From the NCBI GenBank assembly GCA_028571305.1, contig JAOXNS010222117.1, positions 1 through 29,240 of the forward strand: a DNA stretch of 29,240 nucleotides, in the 5' to 3' direction. The position numbers were made by a program, and so were the translations under genes. The DNA is from Magicicada cassinii. Taxonomy: Eukaryota > Arthropoda > Insecta > Hemiptera > Cicadidae. The notes below the pieces were generated by a model. The model saw only the letters and a list, made by a program, of their open reading frames with translations, was not told the DNA's origin and did not search any database. Shown one piece after another: positions 11,661-21,475 of this stretch. Position 1 is the stretch's first letter; every line of letters starts with the position of its first letter.

Positions 11661-12289
11661 TCTCTCTCTTCCAGCTACAAGAAAATAAGAACTGGAAAAC
11701 CATATGAGATGGAAAAAATTCGATCAGAGAACAAAAGAGAACCATCCTAGATAATAATACGGTACCTACCAAGCCCAGCTATGAGCGAGTTGTCTTGGAT
11801 CCTTCCTATTCCCCTCTTATTCTAAGCATAGACAAAAGCAACAAATAAAAAGGAGAAAAAGAATATAAAAATTTCGTTGATGCACCGTATTTGTAAGTGG
11901 ATTAGAACTACTTTATGTTAAGCGTTTAGAGCTGTTTCATTCTTTATAGATCTATCTGTAAATTATTTTACAAAACTATGTGTAAATTTTTTATTAATTT
12001 TTATTACATAAAACAGAATTAATCAAATGTAATTAAGAGGGTCAGTTGAAAAGTTCGCGAAGGGATATCTCAGTGGTAGAACTAAAATCTTTTGTTTGCT
12101 GCAAGACGTAGGCCTATATTTGCGTAAACAGCTGTTAATTTCCAGATATATCTGTCAATTTATTAACTCTTTACCAGCTGTTTGAAATTTTCCTGTCACG
12201 CGTGTTTTAAAATGTACAAAATCAAATTCGTGTTGTGATGAATTCTCTGTTAAAAACGTTTTAGCTCCAATAGAAAATCAAACAAAATG

Positions 12290-12564
12290 TGTTAGGAGAT
12301 GCTGGGCCTTCAGAAACAACGGTAAATGGGGCACACTCGAGTTTAAACGTGGTCGTACAAACACTGAAGACGATCCCAGCAGTGAACATCCAAAAAATGC
12401 AACAACAAATGACATTATTAAAAAAATTTCGTAAGGTGTTGGAAGACCGCAGATTTAGGAGTGGATGGCGTTGCTCAAATCATAGGCATCCATGTGAGCG
12501 TGTACATCATACTTTAACTCAAGAACTAGGTCTGAAAAAGCGTTGTGCAAGATGGCTACCGCAC
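12290..12564 (+). pseudogene. Mariner transposase, N-terminal DNA-binding half (left arm)
   Basis: The transposase match is spread over plus-strand frames that change along the arm. The first block reads WGTLEFKRGRTNTEDDPSSE and then HPKNATTNDIIKKI, the mariner 'W...FK.GRTS.EDDPRSGRP..ATTD.NI..V' block. A second stretch reads VLEDRRF and, in a neighbouring frame, GVDGVAQIIGIH, the second helix-turn-helix. The third is ERVHHTLTQELGLKKRCARW followed by LPH, corresponding to 'ERVHHIL...LGM.KL.ARWVPH' just before the catalytic domain. These parts normally bind the terminal inverted repeats. Nothing of the D,D34D catalytic core follows, because the sequence switches into the inverted right arm. 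At least one internal stop and two frame changes are present. Confidence 0.85.
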
Positions 12565-12567
12565 AGA

Positions 12568-12928
12568 TGGTTGCATTTTTTTAGCGTCCAGTGCGGGGGG
12601 GAAGGCTCCTTCAATGCTCGTACGACCACGTTTAAACTCAAGTGACTACTTACAAACCGCTGGTTTTGAAGTCGCAACATCTCCTGACACATTTACAATT
12701 TCGTTCTGAACTTTCGTCGGCGCTATACAATTTTCACCAAACAATCACATCACAATGTTTTATTTTGTCGGATTTTCAAAACACACATGACACCTCAATT
12801 TTAAACAGCTTCTAAACAGGGAATAAATTGGGAGTTTACATAAAATACAAATCTTGCAGCACACGAAAATTGTTAGTTTTACCGCTAAGCTACAGATGTC
12901 GCTCCGCGAACTTTTCAACTGACCCTCG
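12568..12928 (-). pseudogene. Second mariner 5' end in inverted orientation (right arm)
   Basis: Read on the minus strand from 12928, this arm repeats the order of the left arm: terminal repeat, a shared tgctgcaaga, a block related to 'ctgtttgaaatt...gtgtgtttt', then the start of the transposase. The transposase part includes 'gagtttaaacgtggtcgtac' (12620-12639) and RTSIEGAFPPALDAKKMQ, which corresponds to 'RTSIEDDPR.GRPK.AT'. By eye the arms share well over half their bases, and much more at the termini. The arm stops at the '..KKMQ' block, so it is about 170 bp shorter than the left arm. It contains frame changes and encodes no usable protein. Confidence 0.8.
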
Positions 12929-13336
12929 TAGCTCCAAAATTTTTGCTTTCGATCTTCCATGATCAGTGTGGTAAGTATATACGTTAGTCACGGTTGGAGG
13001 CGTCTAGTCTGTGCCCATCTACTTTACTTCGAAATTATTTAACAAATTTCAAATAATATTCTTATTTTGTCATTTGTAGTTTGATTAAAACTTCAGATCT
13101 GTATAAATAGTTAATGGAAAACGGTTTACTAGATTTTTGATTTAGCAAAACGTGCAATTATTTTAAAGTAATGTGTGATCTCATGGTTTTAATTGTTGTT
13201 AAGTAGGCTACATTTTAATGTCTGGATGTAAAATAGTAATTCCAATAACTAAAACACACCGTTTTTATTTATAAGAGTAAATATGACAGAAGACTTCATG
13301 GGAAATCGGAACGGTTTTTAAAACTTCTGAGAACGT

Positions 13337-13394
13337 CTGGTATAAAGTTTAGCACTATACCAGTCGTATAAAGTTTAGCGACAGTTTTGTCGCT
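13337..13394. repeat. Direct repeat with two overlapping hairpins
   Basis: The 14-mer gtataaagtttagc occurs at 13340-13353 and again at 13366-13379. The first copy lies in a hairpin with a perfect 7-bp stem (ctggtat at 13337-13343 with ataccag at 13357-13363). The end of the second copy forms part of another perfect 7-bp stem (agcgaca at 13377-13383 with tgtcgct at 13388-13394, loop gttt). Confidence 0.8.
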
Positions 13395-13540
13395 TTCATA
13401 CGTAATGTACAAACACGTGACATGTTGGCCTACTGATTATAAGTGAAATTTCTCAAACGCTGTGTTTCAAAGCTGTAATCAAGCGATTGTCAACTTTCAA
13501 AGTTTGTGTGAACTCCAACATTGAAACTCCCTCCCCCTTT

Positions 13541-13547
13541 CACTCTC

Positions 13548-13612
<65 letters not shown>
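13541..13612. repeat. (CT)n microsatellite, about 70 bp
   Basis: An almost pure CT dinucleotide run follows a pyrimidine-rich lead-in (ctccctccccctttcactctctca) and is followed by a T- and C-rich stretch to about 13660. Such a homopyrimidine mirror tract can adopt triplex structure. Confidence 0.97.
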
Positions 13613-13617
<5 letters not shown>

Positions 13618-16444
13618 CTCCCTCTTTTATCCCCTTTTTATTTCTTCCTCTGTTTAGCTAACCCTCTTTAACTAATTTATAGCTCTTATTCTATTTCAAT
13701 TGCCTACGAGATACAGACTTAAAGTCAGATATAAATTACTGATATTTAATTTAAAACATTGATTAAATCTTTAATTTTGTCTTATATCAATTAATATAAG
13801 TACCTTATTAGATAATTTAGAATTCCAGAGCACTCTAGACACTGCATATAGCAACGCTGTTATGTTTACATCACAAGTTCCATACGCATGCGCGCGACGC
13901 ATACACACTTATGAATGTGTACAGCGTGTGTTTGTGTGTGTGTGGGCGCTTGCTTGCGTATATGTGGAATATAATTCTTCTAGAAACCAAGTGATGAAGT
14001 TAGTTACACTAGAGAAAACAATTATTAATACGTAAACACTTTTTTCTGACACGGAACACTGTTTTAAATTAAAATGTATAAACTATTTTAACTTTTTCTG
14101 AGGCAGCCAATGGCACGCATTACGTACTTCTTCAAATAGCGGCCGCTAGGATGGCAACATAGTGGTTTTGCGATCTGTAAGATTACGCTGAAGGTAAAGT
14201 TTTGACTAGACAGTCGTGTCAAATATTCTCAAATGTTTTATCAAGTTTACAACTCTGAACTAAACTATGTCCAATTAGCATTGTCGTTGGGTGTGCGGCG
14301 AACACTGTCTTGAAGACGACGCTACTACTAGAAGACCGCCGGCCTTCCAGCAACTGTTGAAATATTTTTAACAGTCTGTCGGTCATACGTGGTAGTTGTT
14401 GTGTACAATTCATGAACCCGTAGACTCTTTGCTACTGTACATCAAATAATTGATATTATAGAATCAAGCATATTGGTTATAATAGTTATAATAGAGGAGA
14501 CACTGAAAACAGCCGCTTCGCTGTTTATAGTCTTGTGAAGGCTCTACGAAAACATGATCTTTCATTTATGTGCTACTGAAACATTTACTATAGTTAAATT
14601 TCATAAAGATATACGCTAGAAACAACGATTCTCATTGACTTTTAAGCGTTCCTTTGACATGATAGCGCATGATATGGATCAAGCTGACGATTTGCGTTAT
14701 TGATTATTATACTGAGGATGTAAAATATATGACATTCATTTTTTCCACTATTATAGGTGTAGTCTTATGGAATCACTAAATAAGTAGACGTTGTCACTGA
14801 CGATAAGTCCGAATGAAGGGAATAAATAAATAAACAATTAAACACTGCGAATTGATTTACTGTACAAGCACAGAAAGACGTATTAGAAATATGTGATTAT
14901 TTAATGCTAGGCACAGCCAATGTTGGATTCTCTAAACATAAAAGCCGTTCCATACTACAAATATATTTTTAGTCTTAAAACACTAACATAATGTAATCCA
15001 ATATTTTTAGTTAATCACAGCAAAACATTTTTAATAAATCCAGTTCTATGTGCAGATGTACTTCAACTTTTATATTGAATCCAATTGTTCTCTCTCACAA
15101 AGTTTAACTAAAATCAACACTAACTTTGTAACTCCACCTGCAATGCGAGAACTGCAACGGATCCTTTGGCTTCCAGATACATAAGAACTTTCGCTGTAGT
15201 AAGTCCTTGAGACTTGTGTATACTTAATGAATGCTTCAGGGATACAGAAACTAGTTTAGCTACGTCTGCAAATCTCCCATCAATATATTTCTTCACATAC
15301 GTAAAACGTCTGTCAAGAAAGATTTATATACCTAAACTGCAAAATAATCCGCAGTAATAAATGGAAATAAAAGGAGAAAAGCGTGAGCAATTTAATCTTT
15401 GTTAATAAACTCTTTAAGTGGCGCAGGTCGAAGGATATTCAAGAGTAATGAAGTAAGAAAATAACAAACCTTGAAATTGGAGACAAATTTCCCTTCATAA
15501 TACTACGTCAGTATAAAATGTATTATTTCTTTTTACCTAAACAAGCGCATCCGGAATTGTTGGTGTTCTGGCTTGAAATATTATTGATTTAAAAAACTTA
15601 ACGTGTGACGAAAAAATGATCGATTTAATAAAAAATTTAAATATTGAAAAGTGGCGATAACAATATATTTAAATTTTGTAAGAAAAGAAAAATAAATTTG
15701 TAAAAAGCGGTGTACAAAGCATAAAGACATATTATACATATTATAAATCATACATAGATATTATAAAAACAACAAATATAAATCGTATATAGGTTAACAA
15801 ATAAAAAAATATTTGCTATTTGGGTGTCTTACATAAAACAGTTAATTTAAATAATTACTTTAAATATTACAAGTCACATAAAAATTTCATTTAAATATAT
15901 ATTATTTAAAAAGAAGTAATTTACTTGTAGTATGTTAATTATAATAATATGTATTTCAGTTCAATATACATTAATTATGTGCAAAGAATTATATGTTAAA
16001 ACACGTTGTAAAACAAATATTAAAAATGTATAATTATTTAAAATTGTTTAATTGAACTATATACATTTATGTACTAACTCTTTCTTGTATTTATTTCATG
16101 CCTTTGTTTATTTACTGCCTGTTTTTATAAAATAATTGTTCAGTTTTCATCTGCTTTCAAATGTTGTTACCGTGGCGAAGTTATCGATTTGTGTGTGTGT
16201 GTGTTTTGCTTATGGATGATGGTGATGGTGAATATTCTGGCGCTCTTACGTCGATAATCAGAGGGACATTGTCATAAAAACATAGAGTTGTTATTATTAT
16301 GATTGACGTCTTAATTGTTGATATTGCTTATGTGTAATTCAGGTTGTCTGTTGTCTGACGCTGACCGTAGAATTGAATGCCGAGCCACAGTCCTTAAGAA
16401 ACCGAACAAACATATTTAAATAACATTACAAATAACTCACATAT

Positions 16445-16447
<3 letters not shown>

Positions 16448-16501
<54 letters not shown>
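16448..16501. repeat. (TG)n microsatellite, about 53 bp
   Basis: This is an uninterrupted alternating TG run. A shorter (TG)n run is present at about 16190-16205. Confidence 0.97.
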
Positions 16502-16502
<1 letters not shown>

Positions 16503-16579
16503 AAATAAGGAATTACTAACGTAATGTCGTCAGGTTAATTTTAGTAGACTCAGATTTTGTCTGCCCTTTATTTCAACCG

Positions 16580-16632
16580 CGAGGTAGATTCGAACTAATA
16601 ACACGCCACATTGGACTCCACTAGGAAACGCC
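16580..16632 (-). repeat. tRNA-like head (A and B boxes), probable SINE remnant
   Basis: On the minus strand an A-box-like tttcctagtgg (16618-16628) is followed about 22 bases on by a good B box, gttcgaatct (16586-16595), matching the GGTTCGAATCC consensus of RNA polymerase III internal promoters. The sequence does not fold into a full tRNA with an acceptor stem that I can pair, so a tRNA-derived SINE or tRNA pseudogene is more likely than a working tRNA. No tail or target duplication was identified. Confidence 0.4.
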
Positions 16633-16754
16633 GCTACTACTGTTTCATTTACCTTGTGCAAGTAAAATTAAAATATGACGAGTGTGGCCAACTATACATT
16701 AATCAGAACGACTGAAAAGCGTCTCCTTCCTGATTAGGATCGGTGGCGTATTGC

Positions 16755-16960
16755 CTGTAACCACGCAAGAATCTGATTTTCCGGACATTATTAAAAACAC
16801 ACTACATGCCCCTGTGTACACACACGCGCGCGCGCGCGCACGCACACGCACACACACACACCCAACATTTCGTGCTGCGGCAAAATTTCGATAAATATGT
16901 GTAAATCACCGCGTACCAGCACGAATGCTGGAATTTTATTGTTTTAATAAAATAATTATT
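16755..16960 (+). repeat. Unrecognised dispersed repeat, copy 1 (contains CA/CG tract)
   Basis: The core at 16866-16909 starts catttcgtgctgcggcaaa and matches the reverse complement of 22993-23035 at roughly nine bases in ten. Similarity can be followed to the left through 'ttccgga-cattattaa' (about 16778-16795) and weakly to the right. Copy 1 has a CA/CG alternating tract of about 47 bp (16814-16860) where copy 2 has only a short tgtatacacatgg. In one frame both copies read HFVLRQ, N or S, FDKYV, suggesting an old coding origin. The family is unknown. Confidence 0.6.
16814..16860. repeat. Alternating CA/CG tract (Z-DNA-prone)
   Basis: Bases alternate pyrimidine and purine with a central pure CG block of about 16 bases, flanked by CA repeats. 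The tract lies inside the dispersed repeat copy described at 16755-16960. Confidence 0.95.
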
Positions 16961-18167
16961 TCCATTGTTTTAGACTTCAAAACATTTATCGTGCCTCTAA
17001 GTCGTAATTTACTTTTTGATATTAAGCAATTTTTCAGTACTGATTTTTTAATGTTATGCAGATTTTTATGTTTAAAAGTAAGTAAAATCAAGGTTGGATG
17101 ATACCATTCTAGCTCTGAGGTCACGTTTTTTGTCAAGATTATATTAACTGGAGTTTTATAGAACTAATTAAAATTCAAAAATAAATATACATTTTGGATT
17201 AAAAATATGTTTGTTTTAATTTACTGATTTCTTGTAATTTTTTACTATTGGCATTATAATGTTCTATTTTCTACAGTAGATTCAGGGTGTTTATGAAAAC
17301 AGGTTTTACAGGACAGCGTCAGGACTTCTACTTCTTACCGAGTAACCATATTCCTCTCATGGGCATATCTCTAGCAAGCTTTTATTTCGGATATTTCCTA
17401 TTTCGCTATGAATGATGTCTATAATAGATTAGATTTTCTATAGGTAAGACTCTTTGTACAACGGGACACTTATATCATGACAAGTTGCAACAACCCTCCT
17501 GTATGCCTAAGACATCCAAGTAAGCCGTCCCTAGTAACAGTGAGATACCATAAACGAGATTGTTACTTTCTATGTTGTCTTCCTCAGTCAACGTCGTCTC
17601 TTTAATTGTGTGTTGCCTACATTTTTAGATTAAAAATATACTCAGTAAAAGTGAATGCCGTTAAAAGTGTATTTACTTTACTAATGTTAGCAAAGTAGTT
17701 AAAAAAAGCCAAACACTATGTACCACTGTGTCACAGAACTGCAGCATTTCTCTTGTCAGCGATAGACATAAATATTTCTTTTCAAGTCGGAGAACAGCCA
17801 CCTATAAGTAGGACTGAGTCTAAAACGGTAACAGTATCTGCTTTGTATTCTACAGTCTTCATTGAAACACTATCGTAATTTATCTACTTCTGTCAACATT
17901 ACGTAATTCCTTGATTTCTCTAGTTTTGTTACTTTGGCAAATCATTCTTAATTGCGCAAAAATGAAACACAATTATTGTACTTCTTGAGTTTTCTGTACC
18001 TTCTTAATTAAATAACACATATGAATATAAGTATCATTATACTGAATTAAGGTTATTTAAATTTGTTTCCACATACAAATAATATTAATTATCTAATACA
18101 AGAGGAACAATTAGGTTTAAATCATAATATTATAATAACAATTATAAATATACGTTAAAATATTCCC
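16961..18167. other. AT-rich stretch without a recognisable gene
   Basis: A less AT-rich part at 17285-17600 starts with cagggtgtttatgaaaacag, which looks like the end of a transposon, but no matching inverted end or transposase motif was found. The remainder has no open frame of note. Confidence 0.45.
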
Positions 18168-18381
18168 CACAGGGACTCACACCTTGTGAGTACGGGTGCG
18201 GCAAGCCCGCGATGCCTTGCTCGACTCTTACTTTTGTTTAAACTTATCTTGGACTAGGTTGCACCTTTGACCAAACTCTCTTTTTCCCAATCCCGACGCT
18301 ATTTAAGTATTCGAGGGCTAGAGGTCTTTAGTTTGCTCTTTCTCTTAAGCATATACAAAATTTGTATATAAGTATAGGGCA
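18168..18381 (+). promoter_or_regulatory. Putative 5' UTR / internal promoter region of the R1-clade element
   Basis: This segment is less AT-rich than the flank. It begins with a perfect 7-bp hairpin, actcaca and tgtgagt around a 3-base loop (18175-18191). A second small stem, cggg with cccg, follows at 18193-18209. R1-clade elements are transcribed from their own 5' region or, when inserted in rDNA, from the host transcript. Its role here is inferred only from position. Confidence 0.45.
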
Positions 18382-19681
18382 ATGGACAAAACAGACGGGT
18401 ATATTACTTCAAGTGGGAGCTTAGTTCATCTAGAAAATTTATCCTCTTCGGAGGCCGGCCACACGTATTCTGGAAAGGTGGGAACTATTGCTAACAAGTA
18501 CTTCGGATCTAGATAAGAGATTTTGTTTCAGACCTGCAGCATCATTACAGAACCAGATTAGTTAGCTACAAAAGGAAAAAAGGAACCTCTTTGGGAACGA
18601 ATATTGAAGAAGGTTGATGTTTATATAAAAAAAAACAAAATACAAATTGTTTATTAAAAGTGGTATCTAGGGCACACTCATTGCCCTGAAAGCTTATGAA
18701 GTCGCGAGAAAGAATTGAAAAAATCTAAGGGACTTGAAACGCAGGGAATCACAAGTTTAAGCACGCACAACTAGTATACCCAGTCCGCCAGAGCACTATG
18801 AAATCAACAAAAACAAGTCTGAAGATGCAGCAAATTACACAAAATAGGAGAAAAGGAATCGGATGTAGACGAAGGCTTTGGAAATCAAGTTCATGACCGG
18901 TAAAATAAGAACTTTGAGATCAGGAATAGAACCATCTCTACATGGACTAAAGGGGACGAAATTAAACATGATGATACAACAACCTGTGTCATGATTGTTT
19001 TAAAATTGTAGTAGGCAAGACGTATGGAGCAAACGAACTGTATGAACTGCTAGACAGAAAATCATGCTAATAATAACGGTGGACTAACGGTTAACTAACC
19101 AAACAAAAAAGTTAGTGTCCTTTAGGAAAGAACATAGGGAAAAACACTGAACATACAGAGGAATTTTGAGAAACAACAAACGGGGCAATGGGAAACAACG
19201 CCATTCTGGACCATATAATATCGACTATGACAATTAGGTTTCGAGATTTGACTCAATAGCAGAAGTGGTAGATGTACACAGTGCCTCAAAACTTGGTTTC
19301 GTGGCGGTGAAGAAAATAGAAAAATGTACGTTACCAAAGCTACACCAAGAGAACGAAAAACGGTAATAGTTACCCTCAGCAAAAGCAAAGCCTGCAGTAT
19401 TATTATACACGCAGCGAATAAAAATTGGGTGACAAAATTATAGAGTTTGAAAGAGAATTGAAGTACGGCGTTGCTTTAGGTATCTTGACTTTGGATATTT
19501 TAAGGAAAAAGATAGGAAAGGAGCTTGCTTTAAGTGCGTCACAAGCGGACACAAGGGTTACATTGTATGTTATGTATGAAGCTGTGTTATGGGAGAAGAA
19601 GTAAAGCATATCTCTGACTCAGTAAAGTGTTCTGTATTTTTCAGGGCACGTAAAGAAGAAAAAAGGAAACAGAATGATTAA
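18382..19681 (+). pseudogene. R1-clade ORF1 (zinc-knuckle, gag-like RNA-binding protein), broken
   Basis: A start codon at 18382 opens MDKTDGYITSSGSLVHLENL and runs 44 codons to a stop. The DNA just before that stop can be read as a damaged 'GRP.TTGKWVGIA', which R1-clade ORF1 proteins carry near the N terminus. The middle is poorly recognisable. From about 19338 the match is clear: PRERKTVIVTLSKSKACSII corresponds to '..TAIVTL.E.KA..L'. It is followed by RCFRYLDFGYFKEKD (degenerate first knuckle), RKGACFKCVTSGHKG and a later C (second knuckle, CX2CX4HX5C), and a third relic ending DSVKCSVFFRARKEEKRKQN. The ORF1 stop at 19679-19681 overlaps the ORF2 start at 19674. The intact protein binds the element's RNA and forms the transposition particle. 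This copy has several frame changes and stops. Confidence 0.8.
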
Positions 19682-20235
19682 ACTCCTCCAGATAAACATA
19701 AATGGAAGTAAACAATCTGACGATTTACTTTGGTAAATTAAGTTTGAAAAACAGGCAGATCTGATTATTATCAGCATGCAGTGTGAAAACAGGAGTGAAA
19801 ATATATATTATCTTAGATACTCTGCAAACATCAGCTATTTGGGTGTCAGACGTTCAAATTTCCATGGTCAGCCATGGCACGGACGGGTCAAGAGTGGGAG
19901 TACTAATTACGTTAGTTCCTATATCACACCAGATGAATCCATAAAATTATTTACTGATTACATGGACAAATTTGAAGACAATCTTTGTGAAATGAAAGAA
20001 AACATCATTGCCTTACTGGTCCTAAAGGAGTGGGGTATGGATATGCCAGATTCAAGAGAGAAATGACTGGAAGAGTGGCATCAAGACACTGCCTGATAGT
20101 CCTTAGTATAGGAACAATTATTACTTTTCACCAACCGGGATACATTCTTAGATATCTCATATTTCCCAGAAGGTACAGGATTGACAAATGATCAAAGACT
20201 TTACCGCCAGTGACTTTCAATACATTACATTGAAT
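19674..20235 (+). pseudogene. R1-clade ORF2, endonuclease domain, broken
   Basis: The ATG at 19674 gives MIKLLQININGSKQSDDLLW, then a stop (19734-19736), then FEKQADLIIISMQCENRSE. This corresponds to the R1-clade start 'MIK.LQINLN.SK.A.DLL....ADV..ISEQY.NR'. The first active-site asparagine (residue 8) is kept, but the glutamate of 'SEQY' is replaced (SMQC). The same frame continues to 20064-20066 with STNYVSSYITPDESIKLFTD. The 'GDFNAK' block is lost: LLVLKEWGMDMPDSREK stands there. Further on, GLTNDQRL and TASDFQYITLNI end the domain, with the catalytic SDH changed to SDF (20209-20217). This domain nicks the target DNA to prime reverse transcription. With these losses it cannot be active. 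Confidence 0.85.
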
Positions 20236-20276
20236 ATAATAATAAAAAGGGTTTTGAATGTATCTGAAAAATGTCA

Positions 20277-21305
20277 CTAAAGTGGATCATATCTAAGTGG
20301 ATTCAAGGAAGTTCGCAACAGTTCTCTAAGAAACCCAGCAAGATCTTGAGGAGGTTTCCAATGCAATGCCGTAACAAGATACAGTGGAAATGGCAGGCAA
20401 TGGAGTAATCCACTTATATGACGAGCATGCGAAGAAGCTATCCCCAACCGAAAAAAACAATTCTGAGACAACCTAAAGCCGTCCTGCTGCTGAAATGCTG
20501 AAATTGACAAAATCATGAACAAACTTTTGCGCACCAGACGATTGCGCAGAATTAATCTCACTACGGAAAACAGAAAAGTGCTTAGGAAACTCATTAGACG
20601 CAGTGGACTGGTAGGCCTATTTTAGGAAATTTTGAAAAATAAACTCAACAGGGGCGTTTGGTTTCCTAGGTAAAAAATAGTCTTGAAGAAAATGGGAACG
20701 CTGTTTTGAAGGTGCGTCGTCAGCGCAGATCAAATGAAGACCATCACAGACAAAGTGTTTCCTAATCACCCAATCATAGAAGAAAAAATAATAAGATTTT
20801 AACCTCTAATGTTAACCAGAGAAACGTTTTGTGAGGCTGTGGTCGCAGTTAGGAAAAGGAACGCTTTGGAACTGGATGGACTGCCAACAGAAATATTTAA
20901 GACTTTTGCAGAGGCGCGTCCACTCACATTGCTTGATATGTGCAACATGCAGTACATCTGTGAGCCGGTACCATCTTTTGTTCTTGTTGGACGTAAGCAC
21001 TTTTAGTTTTGATCGATAATAGCAAAGGACAGGGCGTCATATCGCCTATAATAGGGCCGGGAAACTGAAAAGATCTTAAAGCCGCAATTACCGACTGCGA
21101 TATATAACGTATGTGATCTTCTCTGACAGAGCTATGGATTTTGAAAGAATCATACTTTGTCTACTCGTACTTCTAAATGTGAGAAACCCTTTTAACTCGA
21201 CCAGATTAATATACACTGGAGGCTTCGGAATATCTTTATCATACCTGAATATGTCAGACTTCTCAGAAGAGCCTACCCCAGTTACAGGGAAATTTTCTAT
21301 GATAC
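20277..21305 (+). pseudogene. R1-clade ORF2, inter-domain and N-terminal RT part, broken
   Basis: Between 20420 and 20600 the fragments RACEEAIPNRKKQF, NAEIDKIMNKLLRTRRL and INLTTENRKVLRKLIRRS match the stretch before RT in R1-clade ORF2 ('ACEEAIP....WWN.EI..IR..CL.ARR..QR'). From 20755 the RT begins as VFPNHPIIEEKII. After a stop it runs as MLTRETFCEAVVAVRKRNAL, then ELDGLPTEIFKTFAEARP and LTLLDMCNM. This is the RT motif 'LFT.EEL..A..S.K..KAPGPDG.P.E'; the KAPGPDG block reads NALELDG here. LKPQLPTAI follows near 21085, then LNVRNPFNSTR (normally 'LDVRNAFNSARW') at about 21172 and IPEYVRLLRRAYPSYREIFY up to the 170-bp insertion. The first catalytic aspartate of RT (in 'LDVRNAFNS') is replaced by asparagine. 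Confidence 0.8.
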
Positions 21306-21475
21306 CACATAATACATGATACACGATGGCCAAGGTGCTGTGCGGGGCGAAAGGAATGCCCGTCGCCTGCTCGTATGCTGCGTCCCGAGCTTCAAATACA
21401 GCTCCTGCCGCAGGGACCATAGATGGGGCTGGTTTTAGGGTGTGGCCTGCTACCGGCCGTGGCCATGATACATGA
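21306..21475. mobile_element. 170-bp insertion with 8-bp flanking direct repeat inside the R1-clade RT
   Basis: The R1-clade RT reads ..YREIFYDT on the left and YDTEELRKKITDG on the right, and the family normally has this as one uninterrupted stretch. The 8-mer tatgatac ends the left part (21298-21305) and starts the right part (21476-21483), as expected for a target-site duplication. The inserted DNA is strikingly GC-rich compared with the host element. Its ends carry an imperfect inverted pair, catgatacacgatggcca on the left and catgtatcatggcca read from the right. An 8-bp duplication with inverted ends would suit a small non-autonomous DNA transposon of the hAT kind. The family is not recognised. 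The minus strand is open across the insert (part of 21088-21537), which may be only a composition effect. Confidence 0.6.

Larger units (their letters stand above)
12036..12928. mobile_element. Palindromic mariner-derived element with TA on both sides
   Basis: The left end (12036 on) reads agagggtcagttgaaaag and the right end, read from 12928 on the other strand, reads cgagggtcagttgaaaag. The match extends through 'ttcgcg', giving near-identical terminal inverted repeats. Dinucleotide TA lies directly outside both ends (12034-12035 and 12929-12930), the target duplication expected for mariner. Inside, the left arm carries the N-terminal half of a mariner transposase on plus, and the right arm carries the same 5' region on minus. 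The two arms meet near 12565-12570 and diverge along their length, apart from a 20-base exact inverted match (12339-12358 with 12620-12639). No DDD catalytic domain is present, so it could move only with a transposase supplied in trans. The unit is 893 bp, against about 1.3 kb for a complete mariner. Confidence 0.88.
12931..16550. other. AT-rich stretch without a recognisable gene
   Basis: It contains the hairpin cluster at 13337-13394, the CT tract at 13541-13612, and a CpG-rich, purine/pyrimidine-alternating patch at about 13885-13970. A less AT-rich stretch at 14100-14420 includes a NotI-type site near 14143. A 64-codon minus-strand frame (14219-14413) there reads MTDRLLKIFQQLLEGRR but matches no family I know. 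From 15600 to 16150 the DNA is extremely AT-rich with no structure worth naming. Confidence 0.5.

Noticed and set aside
17285-17330. cagggtgtttatgaaaacag as the end of a hAT- or mariner-like transposon
   Set aside because: No matching inverted end, target duplication or transposase motif was found within the following few kilobases.
20277-20594. 105-codon minus-strand frame as a gene
   Set aside because: It is the antisense shadow of the R1-clade inter-domain region, which has clear similarity on plus.
2790-20625. Recurring taggcctat-like palindromes (near 2798, 5289, 12113, 20612) as a regulatory motif
   Set aside because: Short words at unrelated places, some inside transposon remnants, with no common context; they may only reflect genome-wide word bias.
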